A stretch of 64,000 bases of DNA from Paenibacillus luteus. GTDB lineage: Bacteria > Bacillota > Bacilli > Paenibacillales > Paenibacillaceae. This document shows, piece by piece, positions 25,460 to 34,574 of this stretch; position 1 is the first letter of the stretch; every line of letters begins with the position of its first letter. Location: NCBI RefSeq assembly GCF_006542765.1, contig NZ_SKCD01000017.1, forward strand, positions 47,632-111,631. The letters run 5' to 3'. The position numbers and the translations under genes were made by a program. The notes beneath the pieces were generated by a model. That model made no database searches. It was not told the origin of the DNA and saw only the letters and a program-made list of their open reading frames with translations.

Positions 25460-26388
25460 TTCCCCCCGTCCGCATAGTTAACCCAATACTTGGATGTGCC
25501 AAAGATAATAGCTGTAAATATCGCAATAATAACCAGAAGTCCCCACGCCATGGCAGAAGCATAACCCATCTCGAAGAAGGCAAAGCCCTTTTGGTAAAGA
25601 TACAGGGTATAGAACAGCGTAGAGTCGATCGGCCCGCCTTTGCCGCCACTAATAATAAAGGCTGGCGTAAAGGCCTGGAAAGCCGTAATCAGTTGGATGA
25701 CTAGATTGAAGAAGATCACCGGCGAGAGCATCGGAATCGTAATATTGAAGAAGCGGCGCATTCTGCCTGCTCCATCCACTTGGGATGCCTCATATAGCTC
25801 CATCGGGATCTGCTTTAAGCCCGCCAAAAATATAATCATCGATGAGCCAAACTGCCATACGGTTAACGCAATAATCGAATAAATCGCATATTTGGGATTT
25901 GATACCCAATCCGGAGCCTGAATGCCGAACACGCTGAGCAAAAACTCATTCAGCACACCGCCGCCGCCAAACATTTTGCGCCACAGGACAGCTATCGCTA
26001 CGCTTCCCCCAAGCAGGGTCGGAATGTAATAGACCGTCCGGTATAGTGGAAGTGCTCGTATGCCTTTGTTCAGAAGCATGGCTACCGCAAGCGCAAAAAT
26101 CAGCTTTAACGGGACGGATGCGAATACATAAGTAAAAGTGACCTTTAACGATTGCATGTAACGTGGATCATCGAGCATTCTGGCATAGTTTTCGGTCCCG
26201 ATCCATTTGGACGGTGTCAGCATGTCATATTGGGTAAAAGAGAGATAGAGTGAGCTAATCATTGGTCCAATCGTGAGTGCGAAAACCCCCAAAAACCAGG
26301 GCAGAAGAAAAAGGTAGGGGACCGCATTTTTCTTCCACAGCCCCTTGAAATACATTGAAGTCCGATTTGATTTAGCTGATTGATTCAA
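25456..26388 (-). CDS. Carbohydrate ABC transporter permease, MalF type
   Basis: A 310-residue permease with six transmembrane segments and the EAA motif 'EASQVDGAGRMRRFFNITIP'. A short basic N-terminus precedes the first helix ('AVPYLFLLPWFLGVFAL'), as in UgpA/MalF relatives. It lies 23 bases after the binding-protein gene and overlaps the MalG-type gene by four bases, so the pair is co-translated. Confidence 0.9.
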   Translation of the reverse strand: MNQSAKSNRTSMYFKGLWKKNAVPYLFLLPWFLGVFALTIGPMISSLYLSFTQYDMLTPSKWIGTENYARMLDDPRYMQSLKVTFTYVFASVPLKLIFALAVAMLLNKGIRALPLYRTVYYIPTLLGGSVAIAVLWRKMFGGGGVLNEFLLSVFGIQAPDWVSNPKYAIYSIIALTVWQFGSSMIIFLAGLKQIPMELYEASQVDGAGRMRRFFNITIPMLSPVIFFNLVIQLITAFQAFTPAFIISGGKGGPIDSTLFYTLYLYQKGFAFFEMGYASAMAWGLLVIIAIFTAIIFGTSKYWVNYADGGK

Positions 26389-26411
26389 ACGCGGTCCCTC
26401 CTATTGGGATT

Positions 26412-27722
26412 TTATTTTGCTTTGGCGGCTGCAGCTTGAGCGGCCTTCAAAGCTTCTTGGGCAGATTCTTGGGCGGAAGCTGCGCCGAAAGCTATTTTCT
26501 GAGCCGCATTTTTCAAAGCGGCATCCCACTCGGCAATGTTTGGCATTTCGCGGTCCATCTCGCGGGACTGCTCAGCGGCCACGTCCAGATAGTTATACGT
26601 TTTCAATACGATTGGCTCTGCATTCGCTTTTAGAGCTTCACGAACGACCTTGGAACCCGGAATGCCTCTGTCGCTGCTTAAGATCGCTGTTGCTTCAGGA
26701 TCATTGACGAAGAAGTTAATAAATGCAGCCGCTTCCTTGCCGTGCTCGGTTTTTGCGCTTACCCCTAGGAACTGGCTAGGCTGAATCCACATGCCCTTCT
26801 CGGTTCCGCCACTTGGCAGCGGGATCATCTCCAGCTCATCCTGCATCGCTTCTTGGAAAGCCTTCAACTGATTGGACCACATGACAACCATCGCAGTTTT
26901 GCCTTCAACCAACATAGAATTGTCGGGAGCAACTTCCAAATAAGCGGCCGATTTCTCTGCTGAAGGAATGATGCCTTCATCACGGAAACGCTTCCACATA
27001 TCAAACCATGAGGTCATGTCTGTTTCATCAAAGGAAATGCTGCTGCCATCAAACAGTGCTTTTCCGTTTTGTCGCACATAATGCCCAACATAATGGGTAA
27101 AGGCAGATTGATCTGCGAAAGCATAGTAACCGCTGCCAAGCTTGGCTACAAGCTCCTTGCTGTACTGCTCCAGCTCTTCCCAGCTCAGACCCGCTTTCGG
27201 CGGCTCCATGCCAGCTTTTTTGATCAACTCGGTGTTATACACGATGCCAAGTGCATTGGAGCCCAGATTAATGCCATATTGCTTGTCATTCAGCTTGCCG
27301 CTTGTGGCAATCGCCTCGTCAAAATCGCTTAAATTAATTTCATTGCCCATGAACGGGTCCAATTCAAGCAGCGTGCCGCGGGATACATAGTCTGGGTAAT
27401 TGTTGCCCAACTGAATAAGGTCAGGCGCATTGCCTCCCGCGATTTGGGTATTCAGCTTATCCCAGTAGCCGTCTGCTCCCAGATATTCGGCATTAATCGA
27501 AATGTTAGGATTTTTGCCCTCAAACAATTCAATGACCTTCAGTGTTGCTTCATGACGCGCCTGAGACCCCCACCACATCATTCGCAATTCTACTTTTTTC
27601 TCTGCGGCTTCCTCTCCTTTATTACTTCCGGAAGGACTGTTAGTCGATGAGTTGCCGCATGCAGCAAGGAAAATCATCAGGGTGACGAGCAGCGAAGACC
27701 ATAACATTCTGTTTTTAAACAT
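26412..27722 (-). CDS. Extracellular sugar-binding lipoprotein of the rhamnoside importer
   Basis: A 436-residue SBP_bac_1-type protein. Signal peptide with lipobox LAAC (Cys22), Ser/Asn-rich tether, then an MBP-like two-lobe fold ('NAPDLIQLGNNYPDYVSRGT', 'YGINLGSNALGIVYNTELIK', 'GKTAMVVMWSNQL'). The C-terminus is Ala/Gln-rich and helical. It would capture rhamnose-containing oligosaccharides or glycosides for the two permeases downstream. GGGAGG precedes the ATG. Confidence 0.88.
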   Translation of the reverse strand: MFKNRMLWSSLLVTLMIFLAACGNSSTNSPSGSNKGEEAAEKKVELRMMWWGSQARHEATLKVIELFEGKNPNISINAEYLGADGYWDKLNTQIAGGNAPDLIQLGNNYPDYVSRGTLLELDPFMGNEINLSDFDEAIATSGKLNDKQYGINLGSNALGIVYNTELIKKAGMEPPKAGLSWEELEQYSKELVAKLGSGYYAFADQSAFTHYVGHYVRQNGKALFDGSSISFDETDMTSWFDMWKRFRDEGIIPSAEKSAAYLEVAPDNSMLVEGKTAMVVMWSNQLKAFQEAMQDELEMIPLPSGGTEKGMWIQPSQFLGVSAKTEHGKEAAAFINFFVNDPEATAILSSDRGIPGSKVVREALKANAEPIVLKTYNYLDVAAEQSREMDREMPNIAEWDAALKNAAQKIAFGAASAQESAQEALKAAQAAAAKAK

Positions 27723-27793
27723 TTTAAAAAACCTCCCTTATAGTTAGCAAGCTAAAACATTAACGATGTTGCATAATTGCTATCGGTTTCATT

Positions 27794-29074
27794 TCAAGGA
27801 AAATGAATCCCAAGAAAGCTGCTGATTGGCGATTTTCCGCGCATCTCATCAATCATGTTGAGTACAAGCAGGTTCCAATTTAAAAATCCGCCGTTCATGA
27901 CTGGCTCTCCGGTTTCTGGAATATAGTACTCATGAAGCACACCCGTTTTCTCGAGATCCCTGCCAAGCAGCGTTACCGTCTTGATGCACAGCTCCTCGGC
28001 TTGCTTCACATATCCATAATTCATTAAGCCACGGAAGACCACATAATTGGCAACAATCCAGACTGGGCCAAGCCAGTTCGACGGGTTATTCGTTGCCCGG
28101 CAATCGAACATTTTCTCATCCTGGGCGAGCGTTGCCATGCCAGACGGGCTGTTAAACGTATTTTTATCTGCTGCATGCAGCTCAGCCAGTAGAGCAGCCT
28201 GCCTATCATCGGCAATGCCCGCCCACAGTGGAATGAAACCAGACCATACCCTTATTTTAATGGGTAATGTCTTCCAGAACACCCCAAGTCCAGTATGAAA
28301 CCAATCATAAGCACGGGTTTTAATATCCACATCAACCGAATAATAAAACTTGTCCCGCTGATCCCAGCATTCCTCCTGAATAGCTTTACTGAGCTCGGCT
28401 GCCTTCTCTTCAAAGCGCGATTGCAGTTCAGGGCGACCAAGGTGAGCAGCAATGGATGAAAAGGCTTTCATATCACTAACCATAAAGCTGTTCAAATAGA
28501 TATTCGCAGTTGAGAAGCGCGGCCGACCAAAGGTTGCCGGATCATTATCCATTCCGATCATCACATCGTCCGCCCACACATACAGCCGGCTATTCTCGTG
28601 ATAATAGAAACGGTCATAGCAATCGAAGTAGCGCTCAAGCTGCTCCAGATGCGGCTCGATCCAGCTGTAATCCCCGCATGCTCCGCTTATAATTGCAACC
28701 TGCTGGCATAAGAAGGGCTTGTGCATGTTCATGATATGCCCTTCCTTGCGCTTACCGATCAGATAAGGCTCGGGCAGCTTGCTCTTTTCAATCATCATCG
28801 GAATGTAGCCATCTTCAAGCTGATAATCGAGAAAGTTAAAAATATTGCCCTTGGCATGTGCAATATAACGGTCCCTGTTCTCATCTTCCGCCATATTCAG
28901 CAGCGCGTAGACTGCCCAGAAGGAATCCCAATCCCATAGATTGCCGTCATAAATGGAGCCGGGATCCACAAAGGGATGTTTGAGATAATGAGCGGGTGCC
29001 TTCAGAATGGTATCCGCCTTCTCGCCAATATAAGCTCTTAACAGCTGTTCATAATGCTCGAAAGCTTCACTCAT
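27794..29074 (-). CDS. Six-hairpin glycoside hydrolase (MGH1/trehalase-like)
   Basis: A 426-residue cytoplasmic (alpha/alpha)6-barrel protein. 'YDGNLWDWDSFWAVYAL' near residue 42 and 'NPSNWLGPVWIVANYVVFRG' near residue 335 are typical of the MGH1-like, GH37/GH63-related group. No signal peptide is present, so it acts on imported sugar. Its start overlaps the stop of the rhamnosidase gene by four bases (ATGA). Substrate not determinable; an alpha-linked residue left after rhamnose removal is plausible. Confidence 0.75.
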   Translation of the reverse strand: MSEAFEHYEQLLRAYIGEKADTILKAPAHYLKHPFVDPGSIYDGNLWDWDSFWAVYALLNMAEDENRDRYIAHAKGNIFNFLDYQLEDGYIPMMIEKSKLPEPYLIGKRKEGHIMNMHKPFLCQQVAIISGACGDYSWIEPHLEQLERYFDCYDRFYYHENSRLYVWADDVMIGMDNDPATFGRPRFSTANIYLNSFMVSDMKAFSSIAAHLGRPELQSRFEEKAAELSKAIQEECWDQRDKFYYSVDVDIKTRAYDWFHTGLGVFWKTLPIKIRVWSGFIPLWAGIADDRQAALLAELHAADKNTFNSPSGMATLAQDEKMFDCRATNNPSNWLGPVWIVANYVVFRGLMNYGYVKQAEELCIKTVTLLGRDLEKTGVLHEYYIPETGEPVMNGGFLNWNLLVLNMIDEMRGKSPISSFLGIHFP

Positions 29075-31740
29075 AGGCTTGCTTCTCCTTCCTTTTTCCC
29101 TGTCTGCGCGCAGTAAAAGGTATACGTTCCTGAGCCTACCTCATAATGCAAGCTGCCCGCTTCAAGCGATTTCACCTGACCTTGCGCTCGCACTGCCGGC
29201 CCCGGCAAAATCACGGAAGCAGTCGTATTGGGCGGCAGACTGAGCTTGACCGTAACTCCTTGCTGCTCATCATATTCCCAGCTTGCTTCAATGCGTCCGT
29301 ATCCGCTCTCATAATGCGCTTTCACATATTTGAGCGTTCCTCCCGGCCTTGGCTGAAACCGAAGGTGCTTGAAGCCGGGCTGCTGCGGATCGGTGTCCAA
29401 CCCTGCCATGTAACGGAACATCCACTCTCCGACCGAACCTAGCGAGTAATGGTTGAACGAGTTCATGCTAGGGCTTTGAAAGCCGCCATGCTCTGTCCAG
29501 CCGTCCCACCGCTCCCAGATCGTCGTAGCGCCATGCTTGACGGAGTAAAGCCAAGAAGGATAGCTTTCCTGATGAAGCAGCGTGTAGGCAAGCTCATTCT
29601 GGCCAATCTCGGACAATACAGGGAGAAGATAGCCTACGCCGAGGAAACCCGTCGATAGATGATTGCCATTTTCCTCAATGAGCTGTACCAGCCGCTGACC
29701 CGACTTTTCATTCAGTTCCTCAGTCAGCAGGCCAAAATATAATGCCAGCGCATATACCGTCTGGGTATCTCCTTCAATCATGCCGTCCGTTGCAACGAAT
29801 CGGTTCATAAAGGCCTTTTTTATTTGTTCGAATAAATCATCGTAGCTAGCCGCATCCGCCTCATTGCCGACAAGGGCAGCAATCCGGGCAAATAACCGAG
29901 TACTGTAGGCAAAATACTGTGTGGCTAGAACATCTTTTGGCGTATCCGCATTCACCGACAACCAGTCGGCGTGATTGGCATAATCCGGCCGGATCAGATC
30001 ATTGCTATTAGCCTTCAAGTAATCGACCCATAGCTTCATTCGATCGTAATATTGCTTTAAAATGGCAGCATCACCGTACATCAGATACAACGTCCACGGG
30101 ATAATAACACCCGCATCTCCCCAGCCCGCATTATCCGGTGCAAACCACTTGGCGCTTGATACCTGCTTGAAGTATGACCAGTTTGCATCCGGTGCCGTAT
30201 CCGGAAACGCGCCGTCCTCCCGCTGTGCATCAGCTACATCCACCATATACTTTTTGAAAAAGGCTTCGACATTCATGTTATAGCAGGCTGTACGTGCAAA
30301 GATTTGCGCGTCTCCCGTCCAGCCGAGTCGTTCATCCCGCTGCGGACAATCTGTCGGAACACTAAAGAAATTCCCCTTTTGTCCCCAGACAATATTGCTG
30401 TACAGCCGATTAATCATCTCATCCGAAGTTTCTACCCAGCCGGACGTTTCAGCGGCCGAGTAGGCGGCGAGTCCAAGCAGTTGGTCAAGGGTTAGCTCAT
30501 CCTCCGCTCCTTCAACTTCCACATAGCGGAAACCATGATAGGTAAAATGCGGTTCCAGCTCCTCTGTTCCATTCCCCCGCAAAATATAAATGCATGTTTG
30601 AACCGCCTTGCGGAGATTGGCGAAGTACAACGACCCGTCAGCATCCAACATCTCCGCATGCCGAACCGTAATTTCCTGTCCGGAGCGTCCACTGATTTGT
30701 AGTCGTGTCCAGCCGGCAATATTTTGCCCTAGGTCGTATATATAGCTGCCCCGCTCTGTCTTCCTGACAGATAACGGACGGATCTGCTCCATCACCTGGA
30801 TTGGCGGATCATGCTGCAGTGTCAATTCCCCTGCGTAAGGCTCAAAGCAGTGCGGCTGCTCCCAATCTACATCCTGAAAGCCGGGCTCATTCCAACCGGA
30901 CTGCTCCAGGCGGGCATCGTACTTTTCCCCTTTAATAATGTCCGAGTAAAGGATCGGCCCCTTGCTTATTCTCCAAGAGTCGTCCGAGATCAGCCATTCT
31001 TCACTGCCATCCTCATACGCCAGATGAAGCTGAAACAGCAGCCTCGGAGACTCCCCATATACCTGGCGTCCCATCATCCCCAGATAACCCGCGTACCAGC
31101 CTGTGCCTAAAATAATGCCGATGGCATTGCTCCCCTGGCGCAGCAGGTGTGTGACATCGCAGACCTGATATTGTGCCCTGGTATGATAATCCGTCCATCC
31201 GGGGGCGAACCGCTCGTCGGTTGCACGCTTGCCATTAATGGATAGCTCATAGAGCCCTAATGCACTTGCGTAAGCGGTTGCATTTTTTACATGCCTTTCC
31301 GTTTGAAAGGCTTTGCGCAGATAGCTTGCCGGAGGCAGCTCCAGCTCCTTCGGGATAACGCTTCCAATCCATTGCGCAATCCACTCCGATGGCTCAAGGC
31401 GCGCTTGCGTCCAGACGGCTGCTTCACTCCATTCCGATGGCGATCCAGACTCATCCCACACTCTGACTCTCCACCAGCATCGTTTGCCTGCTTTGGGCAG
31501 TAGGCCCTCATATTCTACATGCAGCGATTGTCCCGATGCAACAACGCCACTGTCCCACAGGTCCGGCTTACCCAGAAGCAGCTGCTCTTGTGCAGATGCA
31601 GCCTGAATATGGTAAGCACTTTGAAGCTGATCCGACTCGGCGGATTGCAGCATCCAGCTCATGCTGGCGGCAGCGCCTGTCGCTTTCTGCTGCGGCTCGT
31701 GCTTATGAACCATTTTTAAACGACTTGCGGTAATTCCCAC
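29071..31740 (-). CDS. Alpha-L-rhamnosidase, GH78
   Basis: An 889-residue cytoplasmic enzyme of the Bac_rhamnosid family. N-terminal beta domains (about 1-330) include 'ASALGLYELSINGKRATDERFAPGWTDY'-like text split over the usual carbohydrate-binding fold. An (alpha/alpha)6 catalytic barrel lies at about 420-770, and a C-terminal beta domain ends the protein. The catalytic-acid region 'DCPQRDERLGWTGDAQIF' has Glu470, and 'TTIWERWDGW' supplies the second expected Glu. It releases terminal rhamnose from glycosides or rhamnogalacturonan fragments. First gene of the leftward operon; the divergent AraC gene is its likely activator. Confidence 0.92.
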   Translation of the reverse strand: MGITASRLKMVHKHEPQQKATGAAASMSWMLQSAESDQLQSAYHIQAASAQEQLLLGKPDLWDSGVVASGQSLHVEYEGLLPKAGKRCWWRVRVWDESGSPSEWSEAAVWTQARLEPSEWIAQWIGSVIPKELELPPASYLRKAFQTERHVKNATAYASALGLYELSINGKRATDERFAPGWTDYHTRAQYQVCDVTHLLRQGSNAIGIILGTGWYAGYLGMMGRQVYGESPRLLFQLHLAYEDGSEEWLISDDSWRISKGPILYSDIIKGEKYDARLEQSGWNEPGFQDVDWEQPHCFEPYAGELTLQHDPPIQVMEQIRPLSVRKTERGSYIYDLGQNIAGWTRLQISGRSGQEITVRHAEMLDADGSLYFANLRKAVQTCIYILRGNGTEELEPHFTYHGFRYVEVEGAEDELTLDQLLGLAAYSAAETSGWVETSDEMINRLYSNIVWGQKGNFFSVPTDCPQRDERLGWTGDAQIFARTACYNMNVEAFFKKYMVDVADAQREDGAFPDTAPDANWSYFKQVSSAKWFAPDNAGWGDAGVIIPWTLYLMYGDAAILKQYYDRMKLWVDYLKANSNDLIRPDYANHADWLSVNADTPKDVLATQYFAYSTRLFARIAALVGNEADAASYDDLFEQIKKAFMNRFVATDGMIEGDTQTVYALALYFGLLTEELNEKSGQRLVQLIEENGNHLSTGFLGVGYLLPVLSEIGQNELAYTLLHQESYPSWLYSVKHGATTIWERWDGWTEHGGFQSPSMNSFNHYSLGSVGEWMFRYMAGLDTDPQQPGFKHLRFQPRPGGTLKYVKAHYESGYGRIEASWEYDEQQGVTVKLSLPPNTTASVILPGPAVRAQGQVKSLEAGSLHYEVGSGTYTFYCAQTGKKEGEASL

Positions 31741-31777
31741 ATTCGCGCTCCTCTCTGCATCCTGCTTCGTTGATTAC

Positions 31778-31829
31778 AGTATAAAAGATCATGAATCGAC
31801 ATTTATAGGTTGATATCACAATAGATATA
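31778..31829 (-). promoter_or_regulatory. Rhamnosidase operon promoter with AraC-type motif
   Basis: Minus-strand TATACT (31783-31778) is the best -10; there is no good -35. About 30 bases upstream of it, TATATCTATTGTGATA (31829-31814), followed by TGTCGAT after 12 bases, is repeated upstream of the lipoprotein gene at 32977. This placement suits an AraC activator. Confidence 0.6.
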
Positions 31830-31850
31830 GGGCATTATCATTTTTTCTTC

Positions 31851-31880
31851 TTGATATTTTATCTATAAAGCGCTTATAAT
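31851..31880 (+). promoter_or_regulatory. Promoter of the rhamnoside AraC regulator with cre-like site
   Basis: TTGATA (31851-31856), an 18-base spacer and TATAAT (31875-31880). ATAAAGCGCTTATA at 31865-31878 overlaps the -10 and has the AAGCGCTT core of CcpA sites, with three mismatches outside the core. Catabolite repression is plausible. Confidence 0.5.
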
Positions 31881-31912
31881 AAGTGAGACAAAGCAAGAAA
31901 GGGAGCTGCGAA

Positions 31913-32797
31913 ATGGTTCAGGTGCTGACTGGAGATCGTTTTTTCAAACCTGATTTTCCCATTTTCCTCAATCGGGAGACCGAGTCGTTCAAGGTCAAAT
32001 ATCATACGCATGATTTTATTGAAATCTGTCTGGTAGAGGAAGGGCGGGGCTTTCAATTTATTGGGGATCAGACTATTCCTGTTCAAAAAGGGGATATATT
32101 TTTGCTGCCGATCGGGACCTCTCACGTCTTCCGGCCTTCGTCCCCCCAATCGACCGAACCTCTGGTTATTTGCAATTGTATTTTTCAGCTCGAAGCGATT
32201 CGGGATGTGAAGGACTGGATTCCATCACAATCTGAGCTTTACCGGGTTCTCTACTCACCGCAGGAACTGAAGCAGGGCTGGTACTATTATCAGGACAAGC
32301 ATAACCGTCTTTCCCAGATGTTTCAGATGGCGTATCTGGAGTTTCACCAGCAATTCTCCGAGCACCGTACGATGCTCAAAACGATTCTGCTGCAAATTTT
32401 GATTTTGATGCACCGCATGCAATCCGAGGTAACCAATGCGGGCAAGCTTCAAAGTACGAACCGCTACCGCGAGAAGGTGGAGGATATGATCCAATTCATC
32501 CATCATCATGCGCATGAGCAGCTCACCCTAAAGGACATGGCGAGCTCCAGTTCCATCAGTGTCAATCATTTGCAGCAGCTGTTCAAGCAAGCCACCGGAC
32601 AAACCTTTAACCGTTATGTGCAGCATGTCCGCATTCAGAGAAGCTGCGTCATGCTGGAGACGACGGACCTGCCCGTCAACGAAATCGTTGGACGTATCGG
32701 CTACACCGATCTGAAATTTTTCCATGCCCTGTTCCGTAAGCTGACCGGCTGTACCCCTCTGCAGTATAGAACCAAGGCTCTTAAAATAGGCGAATAA
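31913..32797 (+). CDS. AraC-family activator of the rhamnoside operon
   Basis: A 294-residue regulator. The N-terminal cupin-like domain has 'HTHDFIEICLVEEGRGFQFI' and 'VQKGDIFLLPIGTSHVF', typical of sugar-sensing AraC proteins. The double helix-turn-helix occupies the last 100 residues ('TLKDMASSSSISVNHLQQLF', 'IVGRIGYTDLKFFHALFRKL'). An in-frame GTG at 31883 extends the frame, but AAAGGGAG lies within that extension, eight bases before ATG 31913, which I take as the start. It is divergent from the GH78 gene by 172 bases. Confidence 0.88.
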   Translation: MVQVLTGDRFFKPDFPIFLNRETESFKVKYHTHDFIEICLVEEGRGFQFIGDQTIPVQKGDIFLLPIGTSHVFRPSSPQSTEPLVICNCIFQLEAIRDVKDWIPSQSELYRVLYSPQELKQGWYYYQDKHNRLSQMFQMAYLEFHQQFSEHRTMLKTILLQILILMHRMQSEVTNAGKLQSTNRYREKVEDMIQFIHHHAHEQLTLKDMASSSSISVNHLQQLFKQATGQTFNRYVQHVRIQRSCVMLETTDLPVNEIVGRIGYTDLKFFHALFRKLTGCTPLQYRTKALKIGE

Positions 32798-32880
32798 ACC
32801 AACACCACCAACGGTATAATTCATCCTCTGTATCCCATCCTGAGAAATTAGGACCAGAGCCCAACGCCTCAGTTACAGCA

Positions 32881-32915
32881 TATATCTATTGTGATAAACT
32901 GGTTGTCGATATTAT
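32881..32915 (+). promoter_or_regulatory. Second copy of the AraC-type motif, upstream of the lipoprotein gene
   Basis: TATATCTATTGTGATA at 32881-32896 is identical over 16 bases to the site before the rhamnosidase. It has the same orientation relative to its gene and is followed seven bases on by TGTCGAT and a TATTAT -10 candidate (32910-32915). Confidence 0.6.
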
Positions 32916-32976
32916 TTTTCCAAAATAAGCAATCCAACCCACATGGAATATTTGGTTTTGCTGGTAAGGAGGTAGT

Positions 32977-33459
32977 ATGTACATGAAAAAACGGATGATA
33001 CGAGGCTTGGGTGTTGTGGCTCTTGCAGTCACGCTTCTCGCACTTGCAGCATGCGGCTCGTCGGGACCCTCACAAGCTGATTATGACAGCTTACAGGAAC
33101 GTGTTGCCGGATTGGAGAAGCGACTCACCGATAAGGAGCAAGAACTGGATGAGCTAAAGACTACTCTTACAGCTACTAATCAATCAGGCGGCAATATCAA
33201 CACTACAGTGCCAGACGACAATGGTCCCGCTGGCAAAGGCGATAGCGTGCTAATCACCTTTGAACAGTATAAAGAAATTGAAATTGGCATGACCTATAAA
33301 GAAGTAACCGAGATTATTGGCGGTGACGGCAAAGCGATCAGCGAAGCTGACGATATGGTCGTCTACTCCTACTTTGGCTCGGGAGACACAGGCGCCAATG
33401 CCATATTGTCTTTCCATAAAGGCAAGCTAATGAATAAGGCTCAATCAGGGCTTAACTAA
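32977..33459 (+). CDS. Small lipoprotein with coiled coil and SmpA/BLIP-like domain
   Basis: A 160-residue precursor with lipobox LAAC (about Cys26), a heptad coiled coil at about 35-65 ('LQERVAGLEKRLTDKEQELD'), a polar linker, and a C-terminal domain 'YKEIEIGMTYKEVTEIIGGD' of the SmpA/DUF3862/BLIP-like fold. Such lipoproteins bind other envelope proteins; the partner is unknown. The ATG at 32977 is four bases from AAGGAGG and a second ATG at 32983 is ten bases away, so either start is possible. It follows the AraC gene and shares an upstream motif with the rhamnosidase promoter. Confidence 0.8.
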   Translation: MYMKKRMIRGLGVVALAVTLLALAACGSSGPSQADYDSLQERVAGLEKRLTDKEQELDELKTTLTATNQSGGNINTTVPDDNGPAGKGDSVLITFEQYKEIEIGMTYKEVTEIIGGDGKAISEADDMVVYSYFGSGDTGANAILSFHKGKLMNKAQSGLN

Positions 33460-33460
33460 A

Positions 33461-33505
33461 CAAACATCGCCCAAGGTCCGAGGACCTTGGGCGATGTTTG
33501 ATTTT
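33461..33505. terminator. Strong hairpin terminator between convergent genes
   Basis: CAAACATCGCCCAAGGTCC pairs perfectly with GGACCTTGGGCGATGTTTG over 19 bases with a two-base loop; ATTTT follows. It probably also serves the convergent kinase gene. Confidence 0.85.
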
Positions 33506-33558
33506 CTATGCTTTTCAAAGCTGACGGCTTCTGATCCTTCTTCCCTCTACCTTAGGAT

Positions 33559-34431
33559 TTACCGTTGAAGGTCCGCGAGTCGTTTTCTAATTTCGTTAAC
33601 AAGCACATTTTTCTCCTCTTCGCCTATCCCATCCGCGGATAGCTTGCGTGCAGCAATAGGAGCAATCCAGGCATCCACTTCCTCATAAGTAATACCCGCT
33701 AGTTTAGTATATTCATCCATAAACACGTCGATGATAGACTCTCGAATCGTATTAATATAGTCCACTGCTTCGTCTGGCAGATAAGCGGGCAGGACAGCAT
33801 ATCTAATCATAATGATATATTCCGCCAAATCTGCTTCTGGATTGCCTATGGTCGCATTCATCCAATCAATCATGAGAGCATTGCCTTCTCTAATCATGAT
33901 ATTGCCTAGATTCGGATCGCCATGACATAATTGTTGCTTGCTAGGCAGGCTTTCCAACAGAGTAATGACTTCTTCCTTCTCCTTGGAAGTTAAATAATTG
34001 ACCCAGCCAATCGAGTTTTTGATCGTTTCTCTTTGCGACGGAACATTTAGATTGGATTTAGAATGGATTTCACTTAACATTTGAGCGGTGATCCGGACAT
34101 CATCATGTTTATCTTCAATATGCCCCTGTTCAGTAACGCCTTCTTCGGAAGACGTCCTGTGCAAGGCATGCTGCACAAAACGCTTCATCAACGTCTCCCC
34201 ATAAATCCGTTCAAAAACAATGCCTGGGCGGCCATCGATTTCTACAAATTCAAATGGTTGCGGCACAGGCAATCCTTGCTCCCAGGCCATACGATTGTGA
34301 TCATACTCTCTTTTCATCGCGTCTATATCTGTATTCGCTCTTGCTAATTTGATGATTTTGCTAGCATTTTCCCACTCAAAAACTTCGGAGCAGCCACCCT
34401 CACCAATTTTTTCACCGATCATTGCATTCAT
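33559..34431 (-). CDS. Aminoglycoside-phosphotransferase-family kinase
   Basis: A 290-residue protein-kinase-like small-molecule kinase. The N-lobe begins 'MIGEKIGEGGCSEVFEWENA', the catalytic loop is 'LCHGDPNLGNIMI' (HGDxxxxN) and the metal-binding motif is 'LMIDWMNATIGNPEADLAEY'. This family phosphorylates aminoglycosides, other antibiotics, sugars or amines; the substrate here cannot be named. GAGGAGGGG lies seven bases before the ATG. Single gene. Confidence 0.82.
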   Translation of the reverse strand: MNAMIGEKIGEGGCSEVFEWENASKIIKLARANTDIDAMKREYDHNRMAWEQGLPVPQPFEFVEIDGRPGIVFERIYGETLMKRFVQHALHRTSSEEGVTEQGHIEDKHDDVRITAQMLSEIHSKSNLNVPSQRETIKNSIGWVNYLTSKEKEEVITLLESLPSKQQLCHGDPNLGNIMIREGNALMIDWMNATIGNPEADLAEYIIMIRYAVLPAYLPDEAVDYINTIRESIIDVFMDEYTKLAGITYEEVDAWIAPIAARKLSADGIGEEEKNVLVNEIRKRLADLQR

Positions 34432-34574
34432 GTAGAACCCCTCCTCATTCTGTAACTTATTCGCTCAGTTACCAATTTTTACAACAAGTATACACTAAGC
34501 GTTTCAATGCCGCCATAGCATTATTAGCTAAATCACAGTCATTCGGAGCAAAAAATACATAAAGGAATGCAGCT

